A stretch of 64,000 nucleotides of DNA from Psychrobacter glacincola (GCF_904846075.1 NZ_CAJGZH010000001.1:248001-312000); one strand, 5' to 3'; positions 38,376 through 51,170 are shown, numbered from the stretch's first letter. The notes: generated from the sequence alone by a model not told the origin. Numbers and translations: made by a program.

Positions 38376-38782
38376 TGATAAAAAATGATTCAGGAATCAA
38401 AAGTGCGACTGGTCTGACAGGTTCAGGCTCACGCGATTGGATTATCCAGCGTATTAGCGCTGTCGTTTTAGCCGTTTATAGTGTGGTATTGCTGGGCTTC
38501 TTTTTGACGCACGGCGAGGTTACTTATCTTGAATGGTCATCATTCATGACCAGTTTGCCTATGCGCCTATTTAGCTTGGTGGCGGTACTTGCCCTAGCTG
38601 GGCATGCTTGGGTTGGTATGTGGACCGTGTTTACAGACTATATCACTACTGGAAAATTGGGCTCAAGCGCAGCAGGTCTACGCTTAGTGCTACAGTCATT
38701 GATGATTATCGCTATTTTAGTGTTTCTATTTTGGGGCATCATGATTTTTTGGGGTACTGGTTTTGGTGTGGTTGCTGTTTAA
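38375..38782 (+). CDS. sdhD: Succinate dehydrogenase membrane anchor subunit
   Basis: Second membrane anchor of complex II. RDWIIQRISAVVLAVYSV and HAWVGMWTVFTDYI (heme-side His and quinone-site Asp/Tyr) are recognisable; three membrane helices. ATG 38375 overlaps the sdhC stop (TAATG), implying translational coupling; an in-frame ATG at 38360 lies inside sdhC and is less likely. A 341-base gap then separates it from sdhA. Confidence 0.92.
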   Translation: MIKNDSGIKSATGLTGSGSRDWIIQRISAVVLAVYSVVLLGFFLTHGEVTYLEWSSFMTSLPMRLFSLVAVLALAGHAWVGMWTVFTDYITTGKLGSSAAGLRLVLQSLMIIAILVFLFWGIMIFWGTGFGVVAV

Positions 38783-39123
38783 CCAATGAGTTATCACCTC
38801 TACTATCTATAAACAATAACGGACGCGACTAGCAAATGTCAAAGTCATCCGTTAGTAGCCAAAAATAGTCATAGCCAATCATAGCGTTGGACATCATTGA
38901 CTTAGTCAGTCACTTATATAATAGGTGCGCTATGGTTTAGTCAGTGAGCGAACCCAATATAACGATAGATATGCAAATTAGGTGGTTAAAGGTTGTGAGC
39001 GTCATCCACTTTGATAATTGCAAATAATGTCAAGACAATAAAGTGTTTTGTCCAGCAATAGGATGATTTTGAGACAGCCTTTTTATTTACTTCTAAGCAT
39101 TAATAGGCATTAGGAAAACCGTA
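38783..39123 (+). other. Gap between sdhD and sdhA
   Basis: A 341-base spacer without a convincing gene or terminator in a place where most relatives have a near-continuous operon. An internal promoter for sdhA is possible. Confidence 0.4.
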
Positions 39124-40974
39124 ATGGCAACTAGACAAGATAATACCATTAGTAATATTAAGACGCTAAACTATGATGCAGTCATCGTTGGTGGCGGCGG
39201 CTCAGGTATGCGTGCTTCACTACATTTGGCAGAAGCAGGCATGAAAGTTGCCGTTTTGACCAAAGTATTCCCAACCCGTTCGCACACGGTTGCGGCTCAG
39301 GGCGGTATCGGCGCAAGTTTAGGCAACATGAGCAACGATAACTGGCATTTCCACTTTTATGACACTGTTAAAGGGTCAGATTGGTTAGGTGACCAAGACG
39401 CGATTGAATACATGTGCCGTGAAGCGCCTAAAGTAGTCTATGAGCTTGAGCACATGGGCATGCCGTTTGACCGTAACGAAGACGGCACGATTTATCAGCG
39501 CCCATTCGGTGGTCATACGTCGAACTATGGCGAAAAAGCCGTACAACGTGCGTGTGCTGCAGCTGACCGTACGGGTCACGCGCTATTACATACGTTGTAT
39601 CAGAAGAATTTGCAGCAAGGCACTGAGTTCTTTATCGAGTGGATTGCGCTTGATTTGATTAAAGACGAAGCGGGTAATATCAACGGTGTTATCGCGCTTG
39701 AGCAAGAAACAGGTACGGTTGCCGTATTCCAATCACCAATTACTGTCTTAGCGACAGGTGGTGCAGGTCGTATCTTTGCTGCTTCTACTAACGCTTATAT
39801 CAATACTGGTGACGGTATTGGCATGGCCGTTCGTGCTGGTATTCCATTACAAGACATGGAGTTTTGGCAGTTCCACCCAACAGGTGTCCACGGTGCAGGC
39901 GTACTGTTAACTGAAGGTTGCCGCGGTGAAGGCGCTATCTTACGTAATAAAGATGGCGAAGCCTTTATGGAGCGCTATGCGCCAACCGTGAAAGACTTGG
40001 CACCACGTGATTTGGTTTCTCGTTCTATGGATCAAGAGATCAAAGAAGGTCGCGGCTGTGGTCCAAACGCTGACCATATCGTAATGGATATGACCCATTT
40101 GGGTGTAGAAACCATCATGAAGCGTTTGCCATCGGTATTTGAGATTGGTAAAAACTTCGCTAACGTCGATATCACCAAAGAGCCAATTCCCGTTATTCCA
40201 ACTATTCACTATATGATGGGCGGTATTCCAACCACTATTCATGGTCAAGTCATTAAGCCTGATCTAGAAGCAGGTACGGATGAAGACGGTCTATATGCAA
40301 AAGGCAACGTGGTCAAGGGTCTTTATGCTATCGGTGAATGTGCTTGTGTCAGTGTTCACGGTGCCAACCGTTTAGGTACGAATTCACTGCTTGATCTATT
40401 GGTATTTGGTCGTGCTGCTGGTAAGCATATCGTTGATGAATTCCATCATGCCGATCATAACTATAAGCCTCTAGATCCACGCGTGCTAGATTATACGGTG
40501 GGTCGTTTAGACAAGCTACAACAGTCGACTGAAGGCTACAATGCCCAAGACGTGGCTGACGAGATTCGTGCAACCATGCAAGCGCATGCGAGTGTGTTCC
40601 GTACGCAAGCGATGATGGACGAAGGCGTTGAGAAGATTTTAGCGCTTGGTGACAAGATTGAGAAAATCCATTTGGCCGATAAATCACAAGTATTTAACAC
40701 AGCGCGCATTGAAGCATTCGAAGTGGCTAACTTGTATGAAGTGGCCAAAGCGACGATGGTATCAGCGGCAATGCGTCACGAAAGCCGTGGTGCTCATAGT
40801 GTGTCTGACTATGACCGTCCAGAAGATGATGATTACGCACCAAATGGCCGTAATGACCACGAGTGGATGAAGCATACCTTATGGTATTCTGAAGGCAATC
40901 GCATCATTTATAAGCCAGTCCGTAAAGTACCACTAACGGTTGATTATATCGAACCGAAAGTTCGCGTCTACTAA
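39124..40974 (+). CDS. sdhA: Succinate dehydrogenase flavoprotein subunit
   Basis: Catalytic subunit of complex II that oxidises succinate to fumarate with covalently bound FAD. Dinucleotide motif VIVGGGGSGMRASLHLAEAG, FAD-linking His in TRSHTVAAQGGIGA, substrate region HPTGVHGAGVLLTEGCRGEG and HYMMGGIPTTIHG, and C-terminal RHESRGAHSVSDY(D) are present. The 616-aa length is standard. AGGA precedes the ATG. Confidence 0.98.
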   Translation: MATRQDNTISNIKTLNYDAVIVGGGGSGMRASLHLAEAGMKVAVLTKVFPTRSHTVAAQGGIGASLGNMSNDNWHFHFYDTVKGSDWLGDQDAIEYMCREAPKVVYELEHMGMPFDRNEDGTIYQRPFGGHTSNYGEKAVQRACAAADRTGHALLHTLYQKNLQQGTEFFIEWIALDLIKDEAGNINGVIALEQETGTVAVFQSPITVLATGGAGRIFAASTNAYINTGDGIGMAVRAGIPLQDMEFWQFHPTGVHGAGVLLTEGCRGEGAILRNKDGEAFMERYAPTVKDLAPRDLVSRSMDQEIKEGRGCGPNADHIVMDMTHLGVETIMKRLPSVFEIGKNFANVDITKEPIPVIPTIHYMMGGIPTTIHGQVIKPDLEAGTDEDGLYAKGNVVKGLYAIGECACVSVHGANRLGTNSLLDLLVFGRAAGKHIVDEFHHADHNYKPLDPRVLDYTVGRLDKLQQSTEGYNAQDVADEIRATMQAHASVFRTQAMMDEGVEKILALGDKIEKIHLADKSQVFNTARIEAFEVANLYEVAKATMVSAAMRHESRGAHSVSDYDRPEDDDYAPNGRNDHEWMKHTLWYSEGNRIIYKPVRKVPLTVDYIEPKVRVY

Positions 40975-41185
40975 TTTTAGACTGCGCAATTTAGCGATAC
41001 GAACAGCGTAAACGTTTTATTTTTTATTCATTTATTAAAAGGTGACCGCCAGCTACATGCTCATGCCAGCGTGACAATATGATTAGTTGATATTTGATAA
41101 TTACTGTCAATATGGGCTAATCAATAGCGCTGATATGCTGCAACCTTTGTATGCCCGCCATCACCTACGTGTGGAGTTTAGCATT

Positions 41186-41896
41186 ATGAGCCGAGGTACT
41201 CGCACCATCGAAATCTATCGCTACGATCCTGATCTGGACGCAGCGCCGCGCATGCAAACGTATATAATTGAGTTGTTAGACTCAGATCGTATGTTGCTTG
41301 ACGTGTTATTACGCCTGAAAAAGGAAGACGAAACACTGACCTTCCGTCGCTCTTGCCGTGAAGGTATTTGTGGCTCTGATGGCATGAACATCAATGGCAA
41401 AAATGGTCTAGCGTGTCTCATTAACATGAACACTCTGCCAGAAAAAGTCACGGTTCGTCCATTACCAGGTCTACCTGTTGTTCGCGATTTGGTTGTTGAT
41501 ATGAACCAATTCTATGAGCAATATGAGAAAGTACATCCGTACTTGATCAATGACCAGCCAGCACCGCCGACAGAGCGTTTGCAGTCACCTGAACAACGGG
41601 AAAAGCTAAACGGTTTGTACGAATGTATTCTATGTGCATGCTGTTCAACCAGCTGCCCATCGTTCTGGTGGAACCCTGATAAATTCTTAGGTCCATCAGC
41701 ACTACTGCATGCTTATCGCTTCGTGGCTGATAGCCGTGATGGTGATACGCAAGCACGTTTGGCGCGCTTAGATGATCCATTTAGCCTATTCCGTTGCCGC
41801 GGTATCATGAACTGTGTATCAGTATGTCCAAAAGGCTTGAACCCAACCAAAGCAATTGGTCATTTACGTAATATGCTCATTGACCAAGCAGGTTAA
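41186..41896 (+). CDS. sdhB: Succinate dehydrogenase iron-sulfur subunit
   Basis: Electron-transfer subunit of complex II. The 2Fe-2S site is in CREGICGSDGMNINGKNGLAC, the 4Fe-4S site in CILCACCSTSCP and the 3Fe-4S site in CRGIMNCVSVCPKG, in the usual order. ATG 41186 (MSRGTRTIEIYRYDPD) with GGAG upstream gives 236 aa, the normal size; the frame opens earlier at 41087 but that part is unlike any SdhB. A terminator follows the gene. Confidence 0.96.
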   Translation: MSRGTRTIEIYRYDPDLDAAPRMQTYIIELLDSDRMLLDVLLRLKKEDETLTFRRSCREGICGSDGMNINGKNGLACLINMNTLPEKVTVRPLPGLPVVRDLVVDMNQFYEQYEKVHPYLINDQPAPPTERLQSPEQREKLNGLYECILCACCSTSCPSFWWNPDKFLGPSALLHAYRFVADSRDGDTQARLARLDDPFSLFRCRGIMNCVSVCPKGLNPTKAIGHLRNMLIDQAG

Positions 41897-41935
41897 TCGT
41901 TTATAATTGTCAGGTTTTTTTGCAGATAGCGTACG

Positions 41936-41970
41936 AAAAACACCACCTAATCATTAGGTGGTGTTTTTTA
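41936..41970 (+). terminator. Terminator after sdhB
   Basis: A 15-bp perfect stem AACACCACCTAA-type with a TCA loop is followed by T6. It separates sdhCDAB from the suc genes. Confidence 0.92.
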
Positions 41971-42819
41971 TGAGCAATATATCTGAGATTATTTAATTGT
42001 CTTTCAGTGTCAGATAGAACTTATCGAGACGATTATTCGACATGGTTAAAGGTAAGACTGGGCTATCAATACGTTGGTTGTATGTAAGAAGGCATGATAT
42101 ATACGTCAGCAATCTATATAATTGGTGTTAGAAAAAGTATTCAGCCAGAGATATTCACCACGTTAAATGTTAGAATAGCGCATTATTTTAATAATTAGTG
42201 GTTTTGACGAACCACTATCAGTCGTTAATGTTTAACTTACTGATAAATAAGTATTCAAAACAAATAATAGACTGGAATAATACATCCAAAATGATAGTAG
42301 ATATTCATTACCTAAATAGTTAGTATTGAACAAACAAACTATGGCGCGAAACGCTGTCATGCTACTCTATACAGCAACGTATGTTTGCCATAAATGTGAT
42401 GATAGCTTGGGAATAACCAGACGTTCCAGCGATGATAGCCAAATGATAGGCCAGCTGAAGGCGTCAATAATTCATCGATCATTTATCTTTGATGAATTGG
42501 TTATGACTAACTTCAGTATATATAAATTAATGTTGTGAGACGAGTCAGATAACAAAACTGGACGTTCACAAATAATTATATTTTTAATATAGGTATTGTA
42601 ATGGCACTTATTATCACTATTTAGCATAACTGTCTGTCATAAGCAAAAGCACAGACAAGCGTACTTTTCTTTTATAGTAATAAGTGTGGTTCATAAATCA
42701 GTACTGAACAGAATACGATTGATTTTTTATAGCATTAAGTATTTAGATGTCTCACATACAACAGATTACACAATAATAAGCACGATTCCATTCATTTATC
42801 TATCAAATAGACGATTATT
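41971..42819 (+). other. Non-coding gap between sdhB and sucA
   Basis: About 850 AT-rich bases without a convincing gene; a 70-codon frame at 42326-42538 lacks a start site and family resemblance. A hairpin TAGTGGTT/AACCACTA lies at 42196-42217. Probably contains the sucA promoter and a long leader. Confidence 0.45.
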
Positions 42820-45702
42820 ATGAATAGTATAACTAAAGAAGCCGCAAGCCTAGGACATACAGAACTGGCTGCTGACAACGCCAGCTATATAGAAGCTCTT
42901 TATGAGCAGTACCTAAACGACCCTGATAGCGTTGATACCGATTGGCAAACGTATTTTGAACAATACAAATCGCCAAACGATGCACAGCATAACGCTATTA
43001 AGGAACAGTTTTTGTTGCTTGCTCGCAACCAAACTGCTAATAAAGCCAGCACTCAAGAGCCTGCTGCAAATGCAGGCTTAGCCGACTGTGCTAACCCTAA
43101 ACAAATGGGTGTACAACAGCTAATTTCAGCTTACCGTCGCCGTGGTCATCGCCGCGCGAAGCTTGATCCGTTAAATCTACATCCACGTGCAGAAGTGGAG
43201 GATTTAACCCTTGCTTATCATAATCTTTCAGAAGCAGATCTGGATACCGTATTTCCTACCAATGATTTAAATATCGGTAAAGACGAAGCGCCTTTACGTG
43301 AAATCATCGAAATTATGGAACGTGTTTACTGCCGTTACATTGGTACTGAATACATGCACGTTACCACCAGTACTGAAAAACGCTGGATGGAAAAGTATCT
43401 AGAAACCAACTTAGGTTACATCAAGTTTGATAAAGAAAAGCGCTTATCTATTCTTGAGCGGCTCACAGCAGCTGAAGGTCTAGAAAAATACTTAGCACGT
43501 AAATATACGGGCGTTAAGCGTTTCGGGCTAGAGGGCGGCGAAAGCTTTATCCCTGCTATCAATGAAATCATTCAACGTGCAGGCGGTTACGGCACTAAAG
43601 AGATGGTCATTGGTATGGCTCACCGTGGACGCCTAAACCTACTGGTCAATATCTTAGGTAAAAACCCTGCGGACCTGTTTGACGAGTTTGATGGTAAAGT
43701 ACAGCCAGAAAAAGGCTCAGGTGACGTTAAATACCATAATGGTTTTTCATCAAACGTGATGACGCCAGGCGGTGAAGCGCATTTGGCTTTAGCATTTAAC
43801 CCATCACATCTTGAGATTGTTGCACCGGTATTGCAAGGCTCCGTACGTGCTCGTCAGGTGCGCCGCAACGATCAGCCGCTATTGGATAATAAAGGTGGTA
43901 ATTCAGTATTGCCAATCGTTATTCATGGTGATGCTGCGTTTGCTGGTCAAGGCGTGGTTCAAGAAACGTTCCAAATGTCACAAACCCGTGCTTATACCAC
44001 TGGTGGTACTGTACATATTGTGATCAATAACCAAGTCGGTTTCACGACCAGCCGTCAAGAAGACGTGCGTTCGACTGAGTACTGTACTGATGTTGCAAAA
44101 ATGGTACATGCACCTATCCTACATGTGAACGGTGATGATCCTGAGTCGGTCGTATTTGCCGCGCAGTTAGCATTAGATTACCGTCATGAGTTTGATAAAG
44201 ACATCATTATCGATCTGTTCTGCTATCGCCGTAATGGTCATAATGAAGCGGATGAGCCGTCAGCGACTCAGCCACTTATGTATGCAGTTATCAAGAAGCT
44301 ACCAACGACTCGTACGATTTATGCACAAAAACTCATCGAAGACGGTATTTTGAATGCTGAAGAAGAAAAGCAGTATGAAGATGACTATCGTGAGTCTTTA
44401 GACCGTGGTGACTATGTTGCAAACTCATTGGTTAATGAGCCTAACGAAGAGTTGTTCGTCGATTGGAAACCTTATTTAGGTCACGATTTGGTGGATGATT
44501 GGGATACCAGTGTTGACATCGAGATTTTAAAAGGGTATGGACGTCGTATGGCGGAAATGCCAGAAGGCTATAAGTTACAACGCCAAGTCCAAAAAGTGGT
44601 TGAGCAGCGCTTAGCCATGCAGACAGGCGAAGAGCCATTAAACTGGGGTGCAGCTGAAACGTTGGCATACGCATCACTAGTCGATAACGATAAAGTATTG
44701 GTACGCATTACTGGTGAAGATGTGGGTCGCGGTACTTTCTCACATCGTCATAGCGAAATCTATAATATCAATGATGGCAGTATGTATGTGCCACTCGCTC
44801 ATATGAGTGACACTCAAGCCCGCTTTGCCACTTATAACTCATTGTTATCAGAAGAAGCGGTATTAGCCTTTGAATATGGTTATGCAACGACAGTACCAAA
44901 TGCCTTGATCGTTTGGGAAGCGCAGTTTGGTGACTTCGTCAACGGCGCGCAGGTAGTGATTGACCAGTTTATCTCAAGTGGTGAGACGAAATGGCAGCGC
45001 GTTTGTGGTCTGACTATGTTATTACCACACGGTTTTGAAGGTCAAGGTCCTGAGCATTCATCTGCTCGTCTTGAGCGTTTCTTACAGCTATGTGCTGAAG
45101 ACAATATGCAAGTAATAACGCCAACGACACCTGCGCAGATCTATCATGCGCTACGTCGTCAAGCGGTTCGCCCAATTCGTAAGCCATTGATTGTCATGTC
45201 GCCGAAGAGTTTACTACGTCATAAGCTAGCCACTTCAAATCTTGAAGAGCTGGCGAATGGTAAGTTTGAAACGGTACTGTCAGAGATGGACAACCAAAAT
45301 GCAGACAAAGTCACTCGTATGGTGCTTTGTGGTGGTAAAGTTTATTACGATTTGCTTGAGCAGCGCCGCGCCTTAGGTCTAGATCATGTCGCTATTGTTC
45401 GTATTGAGCAGCTCTACCCATTACCAGAGCAGCGTTTGATGGCTGAGATTGAAAAATACAGTAACTTGGCTGAGATCGTTTGGACACAAGAAGAGCCGCT
45501 GAACCAAGGCGCTTGGTATTATTTAGCACCGCATATGTTCCGTATCGTCGTACCACACCCAACCAAGGCGAAAGTCATGGAGCCAGTGGCGCGTCCTGCG
45601 AGTGCAGCACCTGCAACAGGGTCACCAAAACTGCATGCTCAGCAGCAGCAAGCGTTGATCGCTGGTGGTCTTGGTATCAGTGTCGATGAGTTGGCTAAGT
45701 AA
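42820..45702 (+). CDS. sucA: 2-oxoglutarate dehydrogenase E1 component
   Basis: Thiamine-diphosphate-dependent decarboxylase of the 2-oxoglutarate dehydrogenase complex. At 960 aa it has the usual length. MGMAHRGRLNLLVNILGKN-type block (with IGMAHRGRLN), FNPSHLEIVAPVLQGSVRA, HGDAAFAGQGVVQET, CYRRNGHNEADEP (thiamine diphosphate region) and EYGYATTVPNALIVWEAQFGDF are all present. The N-terminal YIEALYEQYLNDPDSVDTDW is the E2-binding helix. It begins the sucAB-lpdA-sucCD group. Confidence 0.98.
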   Translation: MNSITKEAASLGHTELAADNASYIEALYEQYLNDPDSVDTDWQTYFEQYKSPNDAQHNAIKEQFLLLARNQTANKASTQEPAANAGLADCANPKQMGVQQLISAYRRRGHRRAKLDPLNLHPRAEVEDLTLAYHNLSEADLDTVFPTNDLNIGKDEAPLREIIEIMERVYCRYIGTEYMHVTTSTEKRWMEKYLETNLGYIKFDKEKRLSILERLTAAEGLEKYLARKYTGVKRFGLEGGESFIPAINEIIQRAGGYGTKEMVIGMAHRGRLNLLVNILGKNPADLFDEFDGKVQPEKGSGDVKYHNGFSSNVMTPGGEAHLALAFNPSHLEIVAPVLQGSVRARQVRRNDQPLLDNKGGNSVLPIVIHGDAAFAGQGVVQETFQMSQTRAYTTGGTVHIVINNQVGFTTSRQEDVRSTEYCTDVAKMVHAPILHVNGDDPESVVFAAQLALDYRHEFDKDIIIDLFCYRRNGHNEADEPSATQPLMYAVIKKLPTTRTIYAQKLIEDGILNAEEEKQYEDDYRESLDRGDYVANSLVNEPNEELFVDWKPYLGHDLVDDWDTSVDIEILKGYGRRMAEMPEGYKLQRQVQKVVEQRLAMQTGEEPLNWGAAETLAYASLVDNDKVLVRITGEDVGRGTFSHRHSEIYNINDGSMYVPLAHMSDTQARFATYNSLLSEEAVLAFEYGYATTVPNALIVWEAQFGDFVNGAQVVIDQFISSGETKWQRVCGLTMLLPHGFEGQGPEHSSARLERFLQLCAEDNMQVITPTTPAQIYHALRRQAVRPIRKPLIVMSPKSLLRHKLATSNLEELANGKFETVLSEMDNQNADKVTRMVLCGGKVYYDLLEQRRALGLDHVAIVRIEQLYPLPEQRLMAEIEKYSNLAEIVWTQEEPLNQGAWYYLAPHMFRIVVPHPTKAKVMEPVARPASAAPATGSPKLHAQQQQALIAGGLGISVDELAK

Positions 45703-45855
45703 CAGATTATTGAAGATAAATGAATCAGGCGATAACAGTCAGTATGTTGTAATAAAATCTAGATAGTATTATCTAAGATCGCTATGCAAGATGGCACTGA
45801 CTGCCTATCACGACTTAATAACAAATATGAATATCCCAATCTAAGGAGTATATCG

Positions 45856-47097
45856 ATGGCTGATATCAAAGCCCCCGTTTTTCCAGAATCAGTTGCCGAC
45901 GGTACTATCGTTGAGTGGCATGTCACTGAAGGTCAGCAAGTCAATCGTGATGACCTATTGGCTGAAATCGAAACTGATAAAGTCGTATTAGAAGTTGTGG
46001 CGCCTGATAACGGCGTTGTGACCAAAATCGTTAAGCAGGTTGATGATACCGTGTTGTCTGACGAGATCATTGGTCAATTCGAAGCTGGTGCAAGCGCCAG
46101 TGCAGATAATGCTCCTGCGGTAGATCCAGATCAACCAGCAGCGCCAGTACAAGCCAAGCAAGCAGCAGATGGTGGCGAGCCTGTCCAAGCAACAGATAAA
46201 AAAGACGAAGCGGATCATAAAGATCAAAGCCCAGCGGTACGTAAAGCAGCGAAAGAGTCTGGCGTAGATCCTAAAGAAGTGGAAGGCAGTGGTCGCGGCG
46301 GTCGTGTGACCAAAACCGATATGGCTAACCCAACATTGAAAGCAGACAGCAGCATCAAATCTGATAGCGGCCGTCCAGTAGCTGAATCAATGGGTGAGCG
46401 TACTGAGAAACGTGTTCCAATGACGCGTCTTCGTAAGACAGTCGCCAATCGTCTGCTAGCAGCCTCACAAGAAACGGCGATGCTAACGACGTTCAACGAA
46501 GTTAACATGAAGCCATTAATGGACATGCGCGCTAAATATAAAGACCAGTTCGAAAAACGTCATGGCGTACGTTTAGGCTTTATGTCATTGTTCGTGAAAG
46601 CGGCAACCGAAGCACTTAAACGCTTCCCAGCAGTAAACGCTTCACTAGACGGTGATGACATTGTTTATCATGGTTTCTACGATATCGGTGTTGCTGTATC
46701 ATCTGACCGTGGTTTGGTTGTTCCAGTACTACGTGATACCGATCGCATGAGCATGGCGGACGTCGAGAGCCGTATCCGTGAGCTTGGTGGCTTGGCTCAA
46801 AAAGGTAAGCTTGGTCTAGATGACATGACTGGTGGTACGTTCACTATCTCAAATGGCGGTGTATTTGGCTCATTGATGTCTACACCTATTTTGAACCCAC
46901 CACAAACAGCCATCCTAGGTATGCATGCGATCAACGACCGCCCAATGGCTGTTGATGGTAAAGTTGAAATTCTGCCGATGATGTATCTTGCATTGTCTTA
47001 TGACCATCGTATGATTGATGGTAAAGAAGCGGTACAGTTCTTAGTAACCATCAAAGAATTGGTTGAAGATCCAGCCATGTTGCTCCTAGACCTGTAA
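45856..47097 (+). CDS. sucB: Dihydrolipoyllysine succinyltransferase (E2 of 2-oxoglutarate dehydrogenase)
   Basis: Core acyltransferase of the complex, passing the succinyl group from lipoyl to CoA. Lipoyl domain with the modified Lys in [14 protein letters not shown] (about residue 43), an Ala/Pro/Gln-rich linker, the E1/E3-binding domain [18 protein letters not shown], and the catalytic domain ending in [16 protein letters not shown] with the active His. AAGGAG eight bases before ATG 45856 fixes the start at 413 aa; the earlier in-frame codon at 45784 is not supported. Confidence 0.97.
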   Translation: MADIKAPVFPESVADGTIVEWHVTEGQQVNRDDLLAEIETDKVVLEVVAPDNGVVTKIVKQVDDTVLSDEIIGQFEAGASASADNAPAVDPDQPAAPVQAKQAADGGEPVQATDKKDEADHKDQSPAVRKAAKESGVDPKEVEGSGRGGRVTKTDMANPTLKADSSIKSDSGRPVAESMGERTEKRVPMTRLRKTVANRLLAASQETAMLTTFNEVNMKPLMDMRAKYKDQFEKRHGVRLGFMSLFVKAATEALKRFPAVNASLDGDDIVYHGFYDIGVAVSSDRGLVVPVLRDTDRMSMADVESRIRELGGLAQKGKLGLDDMTGGTFTISNGGVFGSLMSTPILNPPQTAILGMHAINDRPMAVDGKVEILPMMYLALSYDHRMIDGKEAVQFLVTIKELVEDPAMLLLDL

Positions 47098-47103
47098 GCT
47101 TTT

Positions 47104-47138
47104 AAGCTTGTATTGGCAACCGCCGATACAAGCTTTTT
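47104..47138 (+). terminator. Terminator-like hairpin between sucB and lpdA
   Basis: A 10-bp stem AAGCTTGTAT / ATACAAGCTT with a 12-base loop followed by TTT. It probably acts as a partial terminator that separates sucAB from lpdA. Confidence 0.7.
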
Positions 47139-47309
47139 AACTTTAGTCTAAACAGTGGTGCTCGTTGTTTACTAATAAATAAGAATGTTTAACTGATGTG
47201 GTGTATTTACCGTAAAGTGAAAAAATTTGAACCAAAACATGGCTTATTTATTAACGAGACAATCCTCAGTTTAAACGATATTTACAATTAGAACGATAAT
47301 TAGAAATAG

Positions 47310-48773
<1,464 letters not shown>

Positions 48774-48929
48774 GTCGTTATTTTGATCAGTACCAACTTA
48801 TAACCTGATCGCGGTGGGGTTGTTATGGCTTCCACCACGGTCATGAGTGCGCCATATGCTTGTCTAATATGTATATACGCGCACTTGTTTTCACTTTTTA
48901 TTAATTGTAAAAAATAAAGGATACAATCA

Positions 48930-50096
48930 ATGAATTTACATGAGTATCAAGCAAAAGAGCTATTAAAAAGCTATGGTTTGCCGATTCAAGAAGGCATTAT
49001 TGCCTATAACGGCGACGAAGCTGCTGCTGCTTTTGATAAAACGCCAACAGACATTGCGGTTATCAAAGCGCAAGTACATGCTGGTGGTCGCGGTAAAGCG
49101 GGTGGCGTAAAGCTGGTTAAAACTCGTGAAGAAGCCAAGCAAGTTGCTGAAGAGCTAATCGGTACCAATTTGGTTACTTTCCAAACTGACGCTGATGGCC
49201 AACCAGTTAACTTCGTATTGGTTGCAGAAGATATGTATCCAGTACAAACTGAGCTATATCTTGGTGCAGTCGTTGATCGTTCTACGCGTCGCGTAACGTT
49301 CATGGCATCAACCGAAGGCGGCGTTGATATCGAAGAAGTCGCAAATGAGACACCAGAAAAAATCTTTAAAGTAAACGTTGATCCTTTAGTTGGTTTGATG
49401 CCCTTCCAAGCACGTGATGTGGCATTCAAACTAGGTTTAGAAGGCAAGCAAATCAATCAATTCGTTAAATTGATGACGGGCGCTTATCAAGCATTCATCG
49501 ATAACGATTTTGCCTTGTTAGAAATCAACCCATTAGCCATTCGTGAAAATGGCGAAATCGTTTGTGTTGATGGCAAAATTGGTATCGATTCAAACGCACT
49601 GTATCGTCTGCCTAAAATCGCAGCACTACAAGACAAGTCACAAGAAAATGAGCGTGAGCTTAAAGCGGCCGAGTTTGACCTAAACTATGTTGCGCTAGAA
49701 GGCAATATCGGTTGTATGGTTAACGGTGCTGGTCTTGCTATGGCAACGATGGATATCATCAAATTGTACGGCGGCAAGCCTGCTAACTTCTTGGACGTTG
49801 GCGGCGGCGCAACTAAAGATCGCGTTGTTGAAGCATTCAAGATTATTCTTGAAGACAGCAGCGTTGAAGGTGTTCTAATCAACATCTTCGGTGGTATCGT
49901 ACGTTGTGACATGATTGCAGAAGCGATTATCGCTGCTATCAAAGAAGTTGACGTAAAAGTACCTGTTGTTGTCCGTCTAGAGGGTAACAACGCTGAAAAA
50001 GGTGCACAAATCCTAGAAGAGTCTGGTCTGAAATTGATTTCTGCCCAAGGTCTATCAGATGCGGCTCAAAAAATTGTCGATGCTGTTAAAGCTTAA
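48930..50096 (+). CDS. sucC: Succinyl-CoA synthetase beta subunit
   Basis: ATP-grasp subunit that, with SucD, converts succinyl-CoA to succinate with nucleotide phosphorylation. [32 protein letters not shown] and [18 protein letters not shown] are standard SucC blocks; the length is the usual 388 aa. Metal and nucleotide residues are in [15 protein letters not shown] precedes the ATG. Its gene is followed by sucD after 152 bases. Confidence 0.98.
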   Translation: MNLHEYQAKELLKSYGLPIQEGIIAYNGDEAAAAFDKTPTDIAVIKAQVHAGGRGKAGGVKLVKTREEAKQVAEELIGTNLVTFQTDADGQPVNFVLVAEDMYPVQTELYLGAVVDRSTRRVTFMASTEGGVDIEEVANETPEKIFKVNVDPLVGLMPFQARDVAFKLGLEGKQINQFVKLMTGAYQAFIDNDFALLEINPLAIRENGEIVCVDGKIGIDSNALYRLPKIAALQDKSQENERELKAAEFDLNYVALEGNIGCMVNGAGLAMATMDIIKLYGGKPANFLDVGGGATKDRVVEAFKIILEDSSVEGVLINIFGGIVRCDMIAEAIIAAIKEVDVKVPVVVRLEGNNAEKGAQILEESGLKLISAQGLSDAAQKIVDAVKA

Positions 50097-50248
50097 TATA
50101 TTTGAGGCATAGTCCTCTAAATATATGTGCTTAAGCATAGTAGTCAACGCGTAATAGCAGCTTGTTGGTATAAATTTATCATTAACATTTAATGGATAAC
50201 ACATCATCAAGTGGCTATTGCAAGACCACCGAATACAAGGAATAAATA

Positions 50249-51124
50249 ATGAGTGTATTAATCGATAAAGATACTAAAGTATTGGTACAAGGTTTTACTG
50301 GTAAGAATGGTACGTTTCACTCTGAACAAGCGATCGAATACGGTACTAAAGTCGTCGGCGGCGTAACCCCAGGTAAAGGCGGTCAAACGCATTTAGGCCT
50401 ACCAGTATTCAACACGATGGCAGAAGCTATGGAAGCGACCCAAGCTGACGCTTCTGTTATCTATGTGCCAGCACCATTTGTACTAGATTCTATCGTTGAA
50501 GCGGTAGATGCTGGTGTTAAATTGATTATCGTTATTACTGAAGGCGTGCCTACTTTAGACATGCTAAAAGCAAAACGTTATATCGAAGAAGCTGAAGGCG
50601 TACGCATGGTTGGTCCTAACTGCCCAGGTGTTATCACGCCAGGTCAGTGCAAAATCGGCATCATGCCAGGTCATATCCATTTGCCAGGTAAAGTGGGTAT
50701 CATCTCACGCTCTGGTACATTGACTTATGAAGCCGTTGCTCAGACCACTAAGCTTGGTTTTGGTCAGTCAACTTGTATCGGTATCGGTGGTGATCCTATC
50801 CCTGGTATGAACCAAATTGATGCGTTGAAACTGTTCCAAGAAGATCCACAAACTGAAGCGATCATTCTAATCGGTGAGATCGGTGGTACTGCTGAAGAAG
50901 AAGCAGCCGCTTATATCAAAGACCATGTAACTAAGCCAGTTGTTGGTTATATCGCTGGTGTTACCGCTCCAGAAGGCAAGCGTATGGGTCATGCTGGCGC
51001 AATCATCTCTGGTGGTCAAGGTACTGCTGAAGAGAAATTCAAAGCGTTTGAAGATGCTGGTATCGCGTATACACGTGACCCATCTAAACTTGGCGAAAAG
51101 CTAAAAGAAGTGACAGGTTGGTAA
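50249..51124 (+). CDS. sucD: Succinyl-CoA synthetase alpha subunit
   Basis: CoA-binding, phosphohistidine-bearing subunit of succinyl-CoA synthetase, 291 aa. [50 protein letters not shown] and [17 protein letters not shown] (with the phosphorylated His at about 245) are diagnostic. AAGGA precedes the ATG. Last gene of the TCA cluster; a hairpin lies 46 bases past the stop and the AT-rich glycan locus begins soon after. Confidence 0.98.
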   Translation: MSVLIDKDTKVLVQGFTGKNGTFHSEQAIEYGTKVVGGVTPGKGGQTHLGLPVFNTMAEAMEATQADASVIYVPAPFVLDSIVEAVDAGVKLIIVITEGVPTLDMLKAKRYIEEAEGVRMVGPNCPGVITPGQCKIGIMPGHIHLPGKVGIISRSGTLTYEAVAQTTKLGFGQSTCIGIGGDPIPGMNQIDALKLFQEDPQTEAIILIGEIGGTAEEEAAAYIKDHVTKPVVGYIAGVTAPEGKRMGHAGAIISGGQGTAEEKFKAFEDAGIAYTRDPSKLGEKLKEVTGW

Positions 51125-51170
51125 TATAGACATAAGTCTATTGTATAGCTACCAAAACTATCTTGAAAAA

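Noticed and set aside
42326-42538. 70-codon frame upstream of sucA
   Set aside because: Starts with TTG, lacks a ribosome site, and the product looks random; the region is better read as non-coding.
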